From CBDBGD01 sp965205235 (GTDB lineage Bacteria; Chloroflexota; Dehalococcoidia; Lucifugimonadales; UBA1127), in assembly GCA_965205235.1 (NCBI GenBank), contig CBDBGD010000008.1, positions 186,001-250,000 of the forward strand: a stretch of 64,000 bases of DNA, written 5' to 3'. Each line of letters opens with the position of its first letter. Position 1 is the first letter of the stretch. Positions 25,126 through 33,753 of this stretch are shown piece by piece. The notes below the pieces were generated by a model. It searched no databases, was not told where the DNA came from, and saw only the letters and a program-made list of their open reading frames with translations. The position numbers were made by a program, and so were the translations under genes.

Positions 25126-25767
25126 ATGCCGGTCCACTTCGAGGACGACAAGCTCCGCATCCACAAGGTCGTCGCCAGCCCCTACGACAACAACGCCTAC
25201 GTCATCGTCTGCCGGGCCACCGGCGAGAGCGTCGTCGTCGACGCCCCCCGCGAGGTGGACAAGGTCATCGCGGAGACCCAGGGGACCAAGGTGAGGTCCG
25301 TCCTCATCACCCACAGCCACTTCGACCACATCGAGGGCTTCGCAGCCATGCGGGCCAAGCTCGACACGTCCTACGCCATCCACCAGGACGACGCGCCCCG
25401 CCTGCCCTCACCGCCCGACTACTACCTCGAGGAGGGCGACGTCATTCCCGTGGGCAACCTCTCCCTGCAGGTGCTCTTCACCCCCGGCCACACGCCTGGC
25501 GGCGTCTGCCTGCTCATGCCGGGCCACCTCTTCTCAGGCGACACCCTGTTCCCCGGCGGCCCCGGCAAGACCGTCGGCCCGGACGAGTTCCGACAGGTCG
25601 TCGAAAGTATCACCGCCCGGCTGCTGCCCCTCCCCGCCGACACCGCCGTCTACCCCGGCCACGGCGGCGACACCACCATCCGACAGTCCGGCGAGGAGTA
25701 CGCCGCCTTCGCCGTGCGGCCCCACCCGTCCGACCTCCACGGCGACGTCCTCTGGCTTACGAGCTAG
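25126..25767 (+). CDS. metallo-beta-lactamase-fold hydrolase
   Basis: 213 residues. The metal motif HSHFDH lies in LITHSHFDHIEGF (about residue 63), followed by the His of FTPGHTPGGVCLL (about 122), the Asp of LFSGDTLF (about 140) and the His of YPGHGGDTT. Glyoxalase II-like architecture: a small MBL hydrolase acting on a thioester or similar. AGGAGG precedes the ATG. Substrate unassigned. Confidence 0.88.
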   Translation: MPVHFEDDKLRIHKVVASPYDNNAYVIVCRATGESVVVDAPREVDKVIAETQGTKVRSVLITHSHFDHIEGFAAMRAKLDTSYAIHQDDAPRLPSPPDYYLEEGDVIPVGNLSLQVLFTPGHTPGGVCLLMPGHLFSGDTLFPGGPGKTVGPDEFRQVVESITARLLPLPADTAVYPGHGGDTTIRQSGEEYAAFAVRPHPSDLHGDVLWLTS

Positions 25768-25770
25768 CGC

Positions 25771-26997
25771 CTAGCACCTCCACGGAATGTGGCCGGGGTA
25801 CTGCGATGCCTTGGCGCTCTCTTGCCAGCAGGCAAGGTCGTCGAGCGTCGACTCCCAAGCGCGTTCGAGCGTTTGCAGCCGCACAAAGACGTTGGTTGGG
25901 ACTGTGCACCGCTGACCGCGCTCGCAGTACCGGTCGTAGAGAGCAAAATAGGCCGCAACGGCCTCCTTCCACGTGTCGATGGCCTCGTTGACCAGCTCTC
26001 TGAGCTCGGCGTTCTCGGGCCGGACGTTCCGGTGCATCTCAACGATGTAGCCGCGGATGTTCTGCTCCGGTATCCAGCATCCGTCCGCCGCCAGGTTGTT
26101 GTCCCCCTTGGGCCAGTAGTAGTGCACCCCACCGCGTACCTCGATCGCCTCGACGCGATGGGCCGTCCCCCGGCCCGAAACATCGTCCCCGCAACCCGGA
26201 TGAAACGCGATGGTCGCACCCACGGTGATGTCCTCCGGTCGAAAGTCCTCCAGCCACGTCGCCTCGTCCAGGCACGTCACCACCGGCTCCATGCTCCCCG
26301 TGCAGGCGAACCCGCTGCGCCGTTTCGCGTCCACGCCCAGGATGAGCGGCTTGCGCGCCTCCTCCAGCCCCAGGATCTCCTGCCGTAGCGTCCGTATCTC
26401 CTCCCGAAGCCCCTCCGCCGTCCCCGCTTGCGCCTTCAGATCTTCGAATTGGCCGGTGAGCGTCATGTGGGACGTCTCGAGTGCGTTGTGCGTGGCGGTC
26501 AGGGCGCCAAGCTCAAAGTTGGCGCTGGCAAGCTCTCCCCGCAGTCCGTCCCTGTCCGCGATGGTCGTCGTCAGGTCGGCCCTCAGCCCGTCGTTCTCAC
26601 TCGACAGGGCGATGTTCGTGTCGTTGGCAGCTCGCAGGTCGGTCTCCAGGTCATCGTTGGCCGCCTCCACCGCTTCCTTGGCCGTCTCCAGGAGGCGGTT
26701 CTCCGCCGTCAGGTCCACGTTCGCCGACCGCTGCTCCGCGAGCGCATCGTCGGTCTCCCGCAGGTCGGCCTGCGTGTCCGCCAGGTCGTCCTGCGTCTCG
26801 GCGAGCGTGACCTTGGTGGCCGAAAGAGTGGCGAGGGTGCCGCTGAGCACCTTCTCGGTCTCCGTCAGAGCGGCCTGGGTCTCGGCGAGGAGGTCGTTGC
26901 TCTCGCGAAGCTCCACGTACAGCCACACCGCGAGGCCTCCCACGGCGAGAATCAGAATAGCGGCGACGACGACGATGCCACGGTAACCTGCGAACAT
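25771..26997 (-). CDS. membrane-anchored coiled-coil protein with signal peptidase I-like (S26) domain
   Basis: 408 residues. A transmembrane helix (about 8-28) is followed by a coiled coil of about 190 residues (roughly 30-225) with repeated heptads such as LAETQDDLADTQADL. Residues about 228-325 resemble a Ser-His type signal peptidase: TGSMEP with the candidate Ser235, TAHRVEAIEVRGG with candidate His280, and WPKGDNNLAADG (297-). The order SMEP, HRV, KGDNN is that of the S26B (SipW/ER) group. The last 75 residues are helical with several Cys. The fold is inferred from motifs; activity and target are unknown. Confidence 0.65.
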   Translation of the reverse strand: MFAGYRGIVVVAAILILAVGGLAVWLYVELRESNDLLAETQAALTETEKVLSGTLATLSATKVTLAETQDDLADTQADLRETDDALAEQRSANVDLTAENRLLETAKEAVEAANDDLETDLRAANDTNIALSSENDGLRADLTTTIADRDGLRGELASANFELGALTATHNALETSHMTLTGQFEDLKAQAGTAEGLREEIRTLRQEILGLEEARKPLILGVDAKRRSGFACTGSMEPVVTCLDEATWLEDFRPEDITVGATIAFHPGCGDDVSGRGTAHRVEAIEVRGGVHYYWPKGDNNLAADGCWIPEQNIRGYIVEMHRNVRPENAELRELVNEAIDTWKEAVAAYFALYDRYCERGQRCTVPTNVFVRLQTLERAWESTLDDLACWQESAKASQYPGHIPWRC

Positions 26998-27080
26998 GGG
27001 AGCCCTCCTCGAGTCTGACTACCCTCGGACTGCGCTGCTACCCACCGCCGAAGCGAAGGGCCGACCGGTCCCCACGCCTC

Positions 27081-28016
27081 CTAACCGTCCAGCGCTGCCA
27101 GCGCCGCCTCCGGCAGCCGCACGTCCACCGCCGCCGCATTCTGCGCGACCTGCTCCGGTCGGCTCGCCCCCACGATCACCGACGACACCGCCGGCCTGGT
27201 CAGCGCCCACGCCAGCCCCGCCTGCACCGGTGTCAGGCCGCACTCGGCGGCCAGCGCCGCCACCCGGTCGACAAGCGCAAAGCACTCCGGCGTCCAGTAC
27301 TTGTTGAAGGCGGCCCCGGCGTGGCGTGATGCCATGTGGCTGTCGGCTGCGGGCTTCTCATCCCGGCGGTACGCCCCGGTCAGGATGCCGCCCATCAGGA
27401 CCTGGTACGGCGTCACCCCCACGCCGTGCTTCTCGCACAGCGGCAGCAGGTCCCCCTCGATCTCCCGACGGGCGAAGTTGTACTCCGGCTGCACCACCGC
27501 CAGCGGCGCCATGCCTCGCTCCCGGGCGATGCCCAGGGCCTGCGCCACCTGCCATGCGCTGAAGTTGCAGCATCCCACGTAGCGCACCTTCCCCTGCCGC
27601 ACCATGTCGTCCAGCGCCCCCAGCGACTCCTCCAGCGGCGTCTCCGGGTCCCAGAAGTGCAGCAGGTACAGGTCGATGTAGTCCGTCCCCAGCCGCCGCA
27701 GGCTCGCGTCCACCGCGTCCGACAGGTGCCGCCGGGAGCTGCCTCGGTCGTTCGGCCCCGGCCCCATCGCGCTGAACCCCTTGGTCGCCACGACGAAGTC
27801 GCCCCGCCGACCCCGGATGGCCTTCCCCACCACCTCTTCGGAGCGGCCGTCGTTGTACATGTCAGCCGTGTCGATGAAGTTGATGCCGTGCTCCGCCGCC
27901 GCGTGCATCACGGCGATCGCGCGGGAGTCGTCGACATAACCCGCGCCGAACATGTTCGTCCCCAGGCACACCTTCGACACCTTCAGCCCGCTGCCGCCCA
28001 GACGTGCGTACTCCAC
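27081..28016 (-). CDS. aldo/keto reductase
   Basis: 311 residues from GTG 28016 (GGGGGA 4 bases upstream). The catalytic tetrad is visible: Asp and Tyr in FIDTADMYNDGRSEEVVG, Lys in VVATKGFS, His in LYLLHFWDP. The NADPH site SSVIVGASRPEQVAQN lies at the C-terminus. YARLGGSGLKVSKVCLGTNMFG is a typical opening. Reduces aldehydes or ketones; substrate unknown. Divergent from the glutamate cyclase-like gene. Confidence 0.9.
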   Translation of the reverse strand: MEYARLGGSGLKVSKVCLGTNMFGAGYVDDSRAIAVMHAAAEHGINFIDTADMYNDGRSEEVVGKAIRGRRGDFVVATKGFSAMGPGPNDRGSSRRHLSDAVDASLRRLGTDYIDLYLLHFWDPETPLEESLGALDDMVRQGKVRYVGCCNFSAWQVAQALGIARERGMAPLAVVQPEYNFARREIEGDLLPLCEKHGVGVTPYQVLMGGILTGAYRRDEKPAADSHMASRHAGAAFNKYWTPECFALVDRVAALAAECGLTPVQAGLAWALTRPAVSSVIVGASRPEQVAQNAAAVDVRLPEAALAALDG

Positions 28017-28098
28017 GGCGTCCCCCTTTGGGTTCCTCTGGCTATTCCGACCTGATATTATGCGCAACAGCCCACCGACTGCCAGGGGGAGCGCCGCC

Positions 28099-29067
28099 AT
28101 GACCATTCCCACCGAACAGCAGTATCCCTACGAGAATCTGGACCGCCTCGTCCGCGTGGTCATGCGGCCCAAGGGCATGTCCGCCAAGAGCCTCCTCAAC
28201 GCGCTCCTCTACGCCGAGGCTCGCGGCGATGCCCCAATCTCCTACGACATCGCGTGCGCGCTCGACCCGGCCGCGCCCCGCACCGTCGGCATCTTCACCG
28301 GCGCCAGCGAGCCGGAGCACTACCCCAACGGCGAGAACGACGGCCCCCTCGGCACGATCATGCTCGCCGAGGGCCTCCGAAAGGTCGGCCACAGCGTCGG
28401 CCTCTTCATCGACCCGCAGCTCCGGCCCGTCATGGGCGCGCTCATGGACTACGTCGGCTACCGCTATCCCGTCACCGTGCTCGACATCGACTCGCCGGAG
28501 AACAACGACCCCCTCGCCGACGGCCTCCAGGTCGCCATCGCCGTCGAGAAGGCGGGCACCAACCCCGCCGGCAAGGTCCACTCCATCACCGGCTTCACCC
28601 GCGAGGGCACCCGCGCCAAGGTCGATGGCCTCTTCCGCCGCGTCGAGGAGCAGGGCGGCATCACCGTCAGCGCCTGCGACGGCATCAACGAGATCGGCTT
28701 CGGCGCCATCTACGACGCCGTTGCCGCCGCCGTCCCCTGGGCCACCGAATGCCGCTGCGGCTGCGAGCGCGGCGTGATGTGCTCCACGCCCGTCACCTAC
28801 CTCTACCCCACTGCCATCTCCAACTGGGGCGCCTATGCCCTGGTCGCAGCCATGGCGCTGTACACCGCCAACCCGGCCCTCATCCACACCCCGGACGTCG
28901 AGCGCGACCTTGAGCAGATCGCCCTCGACTACGACGTCCGCGACGGCAGCCTCGGCGAGGCGGGCCTGTCGATGGACGGCGTGCCCCTGGCCGTCACCCA
29001 GTCCATGCTGGCCATGATGCGGCACCTGGTGGAGGTCTCCCTGACCACCTACGTCCGCCCCTACTAG
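28099..29067 (+). CDS. D-glutamate cyclase-like protein (DUF4392)
   Basis: 322 residues from ATG 28099 (AGGGGGA 8 bases upstream). TVGIFTGASEPEHYPNGEND and GPLGTIMLAEGLRKVGHSV, plus ITVSACDGINEIGFGAIYDA, match the DUF4392/D-glutamate cyclase C-terminal family, which in mitochondria converts D-glutamate to 5-oxo-D-proline. A Cys cluster ECRCGCERGVMC is unusual and could bind a metal. The neighbouring DapA-like and dehydrogenase genes suggest amino-acid catabolism. Confidence 0.7.
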   Translation: MTIPTEQQYPYENLDRLVRVVMRPKGMSAKSLLNALLYAEARGDAPISYDIACALDPAAPRTVGIFTGASEPEHYPNGENDGPLGTIMLAEGLRKVGHSVGLFIDPQLRPVMGALMDYVGYRYPVTVLDIDSPENNDPLADGLQVAIAVEKAGTNPAGKVHSITGFTREGTRAKVDGLFRRVEEQGGITVSACDGINEIGFGAIYDAVAAAVPWATECRCGCERGVMCSTPVTYLYPTAISNWGAYALVAAMALYTANPALIHTPDVERDLEQIALDYDVRDGSLGEAGLSMDGVPLAVTQSMLAMMRHLVEVSLTTYVRPY

Positions 29068-29099
29068 CGCCTGTTCCACCAACGGAGGCAGCGTCGAAC

Positions 29100-29789
29100 A
29101 TGGCCGAATTCCTGACCACCACCGGGATAAGTAGTGAGTTGGAGAAGATCATCAAAGGGTCGCAGCGGGGCAGGCTGCTGCTCATCTGCCCCTACCTCAA
29201 GTTCAGCCGTAGGATTAAGGAGTTGCTCGAATTTCAGGCAAAACGCTGGAAGACGAGCATCTACATTGTGTATAGAAAGAAGCCTGACCTCGAGGAGACC
29301 AAGTGGTTGGACGAAAACAGCGTGTACGCCTTTTTCCGAGAAAATCTCCATACCAAGTGCTATATGAACGACACTCACGCTCTCGTCACATCCATGAACC
29401 TGCACGAGTCCTCACAGGTGAACAATGATGAGATGGGCATCCTGGTGTCAGTCCAAGACGACCCCGAACTCTACCAGGAAATCAGGGATGAAGCCGACCA
29501 TATTCTCAGACAGAGCATGGCTGCAAGGAAAACGAGCCCGGCCCGGGCTGTAGGGCAAACTGCACAACCCGCGTCTGGATTCTGCCTGCGCTGCGCTTCT
29601 GCGATCCCATTCGCTCCGGCACGCCCATATTGCAACTCGCACTATCGAAGTTGGGCCAGATACCAGAACAAGAATGAAGCATCCAAAGAGAAACACTGTC
29701 ACGCCTGCGGTGAGAAGCACGGCGCTAGTATGGCCAAACCCGTGTGCTTGTCCTGTTACCGGAAGTGGCCGCTCGTAGGAACGCGATGA
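29100..29789 (+). CDS. phospholipase D-like domain protein with C-terminal zinc ribbons
   Basis: 229 residues. One PLD-type active-site motif, LHTKCYMNDTHALVTSMNL (His84, Lys86, about 83-101), and NNDEMGILV. Single-HKD proteins usually act as dimers, often as nucleases. After about residue 150 come two Cys/His clusters, FCLRCAS...YCNSH and CHACGEKHG...CLSCYRKW, which look like zinc ribbons for nucleic-acid binding. Less GC-rich than both neighbours, so probably acquired. Overlaps the next gene by 4 bases. The nuclease role is inferred. Confidence 0.72.
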   Translation: MAEFLTTTGISSELEKIIKGSQRGRLLLICPYLKFSRRIKELLEFQAKRWKTSIYIVYRKKPDLEETKWLDENSVYAFFRENLHTKCYMNDTHALVTSMNLHESSQVNNDEMGILVSVQDDPELYQEIRDEADHILRQSMAARKTSPARAVGQTAQPASGFCLRCASAIPFAPARPYCNSHYRSWARYQNKNEASKEKHCHACGEKHGASMAKPVCLSCYRKWPLVGTR

Positions 29790-30670
29790 ACAAGCTCCAC
29801 GGCGTCATCACCTCCATGCTCACCCCCTTCACCCAGGACGGCGCGCTGGACGAGGAGACCCTCGCCGGCGAGTTGGAGCACCAGCTCCGCAGCGGCGTCG
29901 ACGGCGTCTGCGTCCTCGGCGGCACCGGCGAGTCCCTCAGCCTCACCGCCGACGAGCGCCTGCGCGTCGTCGAGACCGCCGTCGGCGTCGTCGACGGTCG
30001 CGTGCCGGTCATCGTCGGCTGCTTCGCGGCCCAGGAGGCGGAGCTCATCGCCTTCGCCCACGCTGCCCACGCCCGCGGCGCCACGGCGATGATGCTCACG
30101 CCGCCGCCCTTCTACAAGGTCACCGCGTTCCATTTCCAGCGACTGCTGGAGCGCATCACCGCCGCCTGCGACATCCCCCTGGTCCTCTACAACGCCCCCA
30201 AGCGCGCCGGCGTGCGCCTCACCTCCGGCGAAATTTGCGGCCTCGTGCGCGACGTCCCCGCCGTCGTCGGCGTGAAGGACGCCACCGGCGACGTGCCCGA
30301 CCTCGCCCGCATGGCCCACGGCCTCGACGCCCGCTGCGGCCTCCTCCAGGGCCTCGACGACGTCTTCCTGCCCAGCCTCGCGGCCGGCGCGTCCGGCGGC
30401 ATCCTCGCCCTCGCCTCCGTCCTCCCTGAGCGGTTCGTCGCGATGTACCGCGGCTGGAGGTCCGGCGCTGTCGACGACGCGCTCGCGCAGCAGATGTCCG
30501 TGCTGCCTCTCATGCAGGTCGTCAACCGCGAGCCCATGCCCGTGCTGGTCAAGGAGGCCATGGCCGCAGTCGGTCGACCCATGGGCCCCACCCGTCCGCC
30601 CCTCTACCCCCCGGACGCCGACGTCGTGCGCGACCTCCACGCCGCCGTCGAGCGGCTGCTGGCGGCCTAG
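29786..30670 (+). CDS. dihydrodipicolinate synthase/N-acetylneuraminate lyase family protein
   Basis: 294 residues, TIM barrel. GVITSMLTPFTQDGALDEE at the N-terminus, GGTGESLSLTADER (substrate loop), VLYNAPKRAG with the catalytic Tyr, and the Schiff-base Lys in VVGVKDATGD (about residue 165). The family makes or cleaves 2-keto acids by aldol chemistry. Gene context (dehydrogenase next, no lysine genes) favours a catabolic lyase or racemase-like member over DapA itself. Confidence 0.87.
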   Translation: MNKLHGVITSMLTPFTQDGALDEETLAGELEHQLRSGVDGVCVLGGTGESLSLTADERLRVVETAVGVVDGRVPVIVGCFAAQEAELIAFAHAAHARGATAMMLTPPPFYKVTAFHFQRLLERITAACDIPLVLYNAPKRAGVRLTSGEICGLVRDVPAVVGVKDATGDVPDLARMAHGLDARCGLLQGLDDVFLPSLAAGASGGILALASVLPERFVAMYRGWRSGAVDDALAQQMSVLPLMQVVNREPMPVLVKEAMAAVGRPMGPTRPPLYPPDADVVRDLHAAVERLLAA

Positions 30671-30674
30671 CTCG

Positions 30675-31637
30675 GTGCGCATCGCGCAGCTTGTCGGCCC
30701 TCAGCGCTTCGAGATTATCGACGCGCCCGCGCCCACACCCGCCGACGGCGAGGCCCTCGTGCGCCTGCAGCGCCTCTCCGTCTGCGGCAGCGACATGCGC
30801 TACTTCGACCGCGTCCTCCCCGAGGAGCAGTACCCCCTCCTGCCCGGCCGCCCCTGCCACGAGTGCGCCGGCGTCGTCGAGGAGTCCCGCTTCCCCGACC
30901 TACGCCCCGGCCAGCGCGTCATCGTCCTCCCGCCCGGCAGCGCCGGCCTCGCCGAGTACGTCACCGCGCCCGCCAACCGCATCGTCCCCCTGCCGGACGA
31001 TGGCGACCTCTCCATGTGGCTCATGTGCCAGCACATGGGCACCGTCATGTACTCCTACGGGCGATTGGGGAGCGTCTTGGGGCAGCGCGTCGTCGTCCTC
31101 GGCCAGGGCCCCATTGGCCTCAACTTCACCCTCTGGCTCACTCGCGGCGGCGCACGCCAGGTCATCGTCACCGACCTGCACGACGACCGGCTGGCGATGG
31201 CCCGGACCCTGGGCGCGACCCACACGATCAACGCCGCGACCGACAACGTCCCCGCCGCGGTCGCCGAGGCCACCGGCGGCGCGATGGCTGACGTCGTCAT
31301 CGAAGCCGCGGGCGAGCCCGAGACCGTGAACCAGGTCGCAAAGGTGCTGCGATTGGAGGGCAGGGTCGTCCTATTCGGCCAGCCCCGAATGCAGGACGTC
31401 TTCCCCGTCGACTACGACGCCCTCATGGGACGCATGGCCACCATCGTCATCACCATCGGCGGCCGCACCGCCAACCCCACCCGCCACCTCGCCGACTGCG
31501 TCGCCATGGTCGAAAGTGGCCGCCTCGACCTCTCCCACCTCGTGACCCACACCCTCCCCTTCGACGACGTCCAGCGCGCCTTCGAGCTCTACAGCGAAAA
31601 GCCCCCCGGCCTCCTCAAAGTCGTCCTGGAGATCTGA
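30675..31637 (+). CDS. zinc-type alcohol/sorbitol dehydrogenase-like oxidoreductase (MDR)
   Basis: 320 residues from GTG 30675. SVCGSDMRYFDR carries the catalytic-zinc Cys, GRPCHECAGVV the following catalytic-site region with a Cys where many relatives have GHE, and VVLGQGPIGLNFTLW the NAD(P) Rossmann loop. The four-cysteine structural-zinc lobe is absent. Four bases after the DapA-like gene, so co-transcribed. Substrate unknown. Confidence 0.82.
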   Translation: MRIAQLVGPQRFEIIDAPAPTPADGEALVRLQRLSVCGSDMRYFDRVLPEEQYPLLPGRPCHECAGVVEESRFPDLRPGQRVIVLPPGSAGLAEYVTAPANRIVPLPDDGDLSMWLMCQHMGTVMYSYGRLGSVLGQRVVVLGQGPIGLNFTLWLTRGGARQVIVTDLHDDRLAMARTLGATHTINAATDNVPAAVAEATGGAMADVVIEAAGEPETVNQVAKVLRLEGRVVLFGQPRMQDVFPVDYDALMGRMATIVITIGGRTANPTRHLADCVAMVESGRLDLSHLVTHTLPFDDVQRAFELYSEKPPGLLKVVLEI

Positions 31638-31676
31638 GGCCCCCGCGCTCACCGACGGGCACCGCGAGGCGGTATA

Positions 31677-33365
31677 TCAGGACTGGATCAGCCCCTCCTG
31701 CGGCCGCGTCCACGGCAGGTTGTACAGGGGCGCGAACTGCGGCGCCCGCGGTATGGGCATGTCGCCGAACGGTACGTCGATGAGCGCGGGCGCGCCGCAC
31801 TCCAGCGCCTCGGGGATCAGCGTTTCCAGCTCCAGGGGGTCCCTCGCCCTCATTCCGACCGCGCCGAACAGCTCCGCGAACTTCACGAAGTCCGGGTTGT
31901 GCAGGTCTGTCTCGTAGGCGCCGCCGAAGGCCTCGTCCAGGTCGCGGCCCACGTTCCCGTACGAGTCGTTCCTGAACACGACGGTCACCGCGTTGATCCC
32001 GTACTTGACGGCCGTGGAAAGCTCTGACGAGTTGAACATGAAGCCGCCGTCCCCGGCGATGCACACCACGGGCCGGTCGGGCCTGGCCACCTTCACGCCC
32101 AGCGCTGTCGGGAACGCGTAGCCCAGGTTGAACGAGTAGCCGGAGTCAATGTACGTCTTGGGGTGGTTCACCTGGTAGTGGGTGCGGGCGTAGTAGCCGA
32201 ACTGGGTGACGTCCCAGACCATGAACGCGTTGTCCGGAATGCCCCTGCGCATCGCCTCCATGACCGGATACTGCGGCTCCTTGTCCCGGATGTCGTAGTA
32301 GGCGATGAGGCTGCGCGCCGCGGCCACCGCCTCGGCCGGGGATGGTCGGTCGCCGGCCCCGGCCTCGATGAGTAGCGGCAGCAGGGCCTCCATCGTGGCC
32401 CTGGCGTCGCCGTGCAGCGGGACCGTGTTTGCCTGGATGCGCGTGAGGTCGGCGTCGTCTATGTTGATGTTCACCAGCGTGGAGGCCTCGCCGGCAGGGT
32501 TGCCGAGCGAGAACCGTGCGCCGATGCCTATCACCACGTCGGCCGACTGCATCACCTCGTAGAGCTGGTTCATCTCCTGGCGGTCTCCGCGGGGGCTGAA
32601 GCACGAGCCGTAGGAGAGGGGATGGCTGTCGGGGATGGTCCCCTTGCCTCCGCTGGAGGTGACGACGGGTATGTTCGTGGCCTCCGCCAGTCTGACCAGG
32701 GCTTCCTCGGCGTCGGAGCGCGCCACGCCCCCGCCCGCGAAGATCAGCGGCGTGCGGGAGTTGGCGATGACGTTGGCGGCCTCTCGGAGGTCTTCGCTGC
32801 TCGGCACGATCCGCGGGGCGCGGGCGGGGTCGCGCAGCCTGACCTCCTCGCGCTCCACGCCGGCGTCCGGGGGAATCTCGAGCAGAACGGGGCGGGCGCG
32901 GCCCGTCCGCATCTGCCTGAACGCCTCGAACACGGCGTCCGGGATCTCGCGGGGCCGCAGGGCCCGCCGCTGCCACTTGGTCACGGAGCGCACGGCGCCC
33001 GGCTGGTCCTCGATCTCATGGACCGCGCCCAGGTTCTTGCCGATTGCCGCCCGCGGGATCTGGCCGGCGATGACCAGCACCGGCGACGAGCGTGCGTAGG
33101 CGTTCGCCATGCCCGAGGCGGCGTTGTAGAGGCCCGCGCCCGGCACCACCAGCGCAACCCCCGGCTTGCCCGACGCTCGGGCGTAGCCGTCGGCCATGTA
33201 TGTGGTCGCCTGCTCGTGGCGCGTCGTGATCATGCGGATGGCCGGCTCGTCTCGCAGGGCGGCGACGATCCCGTACACCTGTATGCCGGGGATGCCGAAC
33301 ACAACCTCCACGCCCTCCCTCACCAGCGACTTGACGAGGGCTTCGCCCCCGCTCATTACGGCCAT
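31677..33365 (-). CDS. thiamine diphosphate-dependent enzyme, acetolactate synthase-like
   Basis: 562 residues with the three-domain ThDP architecture. N-terminal domain: VFGIPGIQVYGI and the catalytic Glu in TTRHEQATTYMADGYAR. Middle domain: LIFAGGGVARSDAEEAL. C-terminal domain: the ThDP motif GDGGFMFNSSELSTAVKYGI ending NDSYGN. Close to IlvB, but no small subunit or ilvC is nearby, so a decarboxylase, oxalyl-CoA-type or sulfoacetaldehyde-type enzyme is equally likely. Confidence 0.88.
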   Translation of the reverse strand: MAVMSGGEALVKSLVREGVEVVFGIPGIQVYGIVAALRDEPAIRMITTRHEQATTYMADGYARASGKPGVALVVPGAGLYNAASGMANAYARSSPVLVIAGQIPRAAIGKNLGAVHEIEDQPGAVRSVTKWQRRALRPREIPDAVFEAFRQMRTGRARPVLLEIPPDAGVEREEVRLRDPARAPRIVPSSEDLREAANVIANSRTPLIFAGGGVARSDAEEALVRLAEATNIPVVTSSGGKGTIPDSHPLSYGSCFSPRGDRQEMNQLYEVMQSADVVIGIGARFSLGNPAGEASTLVNINIDDADLTRIQANTVPLHGDARATMEALLPLLIEAGAGDRPSPAEAVAAARSLIAYYDIRDKEPQYPVMEAMRRGIPDNAFMVWDVTQFGYYARTHYQVNHPKTYIDSGYSFNLGYAFPTALGVKVARPDRPVVCIAGDGGFMFNSSELSTAVKYGINAVTVVFRNDSYGNVGRDLDEAFGGAYETDLHNPDFVKFAELFGAVGMRARDPLELETLIPEALECGAPALIDVPFGDMPIPRAPQFAPLYNLPWTRPQEGLIQS

Positions 33366-33424
33366 ATCACGCCCTCCCGGCTCGCCTTGGCATGAGACAC
33401 TATCCTATCACTCGTCGGTCGTGC

Positions 33425-33510
33425 GCAGACAGAGCCCGTCCCTGCGAGGGCTGGGGAACCTCGACCACTCCCTCACGTCGTTATTCCGGCGAAGGCCGGC
33501 ATCCAGGGGT
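33425..33510. repeat. short palindromic repeats downstream of the ThDP gene's 5' end
   Basis: A copy of the CCTGCGAGGG...GGGAACCTCGA family (about 33431-33464) is followed by TTCCGGCGAAGGCCGG and ATCCAGGGGTGGG (33484-33513), the CCGGCnnnGGCCGG family also at 41332. These fill most of the first half of the 33366-33712 gap, together with the element that follows. Confidence 0.6.
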
Positions 33511-33523
33511 GGGGGGGCATAGG

Positions 33524-33640
33524 GGGTGTCCAGAGGGGGATATCCCCCTCTGGCAAGGGGTCTGGGGGATGTGCCCCCAGTCATCAAAATAACGTCCGAG
33601 GGTGGGCGGGTGGGCAAGACCAACGCCGCTCCGTAGGGAG
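33524..33640. repeat. dispersed double-hairpin repeat, copy 1
   Basis: About 115 bp shared with 44484-44600. It holds a 24-base perfect palindrome CCAGAGGGGGAT/ATCCCCCTCTGG (33530-33553), then CAAGGGGT, then hairpin CTGGGGGATGTGCCCCCAG (33562-33580), then ACGTCCGAGGG and GGGCGGGTGGGC. Both copies lie outside coding genes. There are no terminal inverted repeats or transposase. It could be a MITE-like repeat or a structured RNA. Confidence 0.75.
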
Positions 33641-33709
33641 CCGAATTCCCCTGTCACGCGAAGTCGTACACCTGCAGGGGGACAGACCTGGTCGCCTGCG
33701 CCCCTCCCA

Positions 33710-33753
33710 CCATCACCCCACCCCCAGCACGCGCTGCGCCTCCGCCGCCGCCG
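33710..33753. repeat. 44-bp direct repeat, distal copy (duplicate of the lhr 3' end)
   Basis: Matches 34279-34322 with three mismatches at a constant offset of 569 bases. The proximal copy encodes the last codons and stop of lhr. This copy lies beyond the cassette gene, so the cassette is flanked by direct repeats of the lhr end. Confidence 0.8.
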
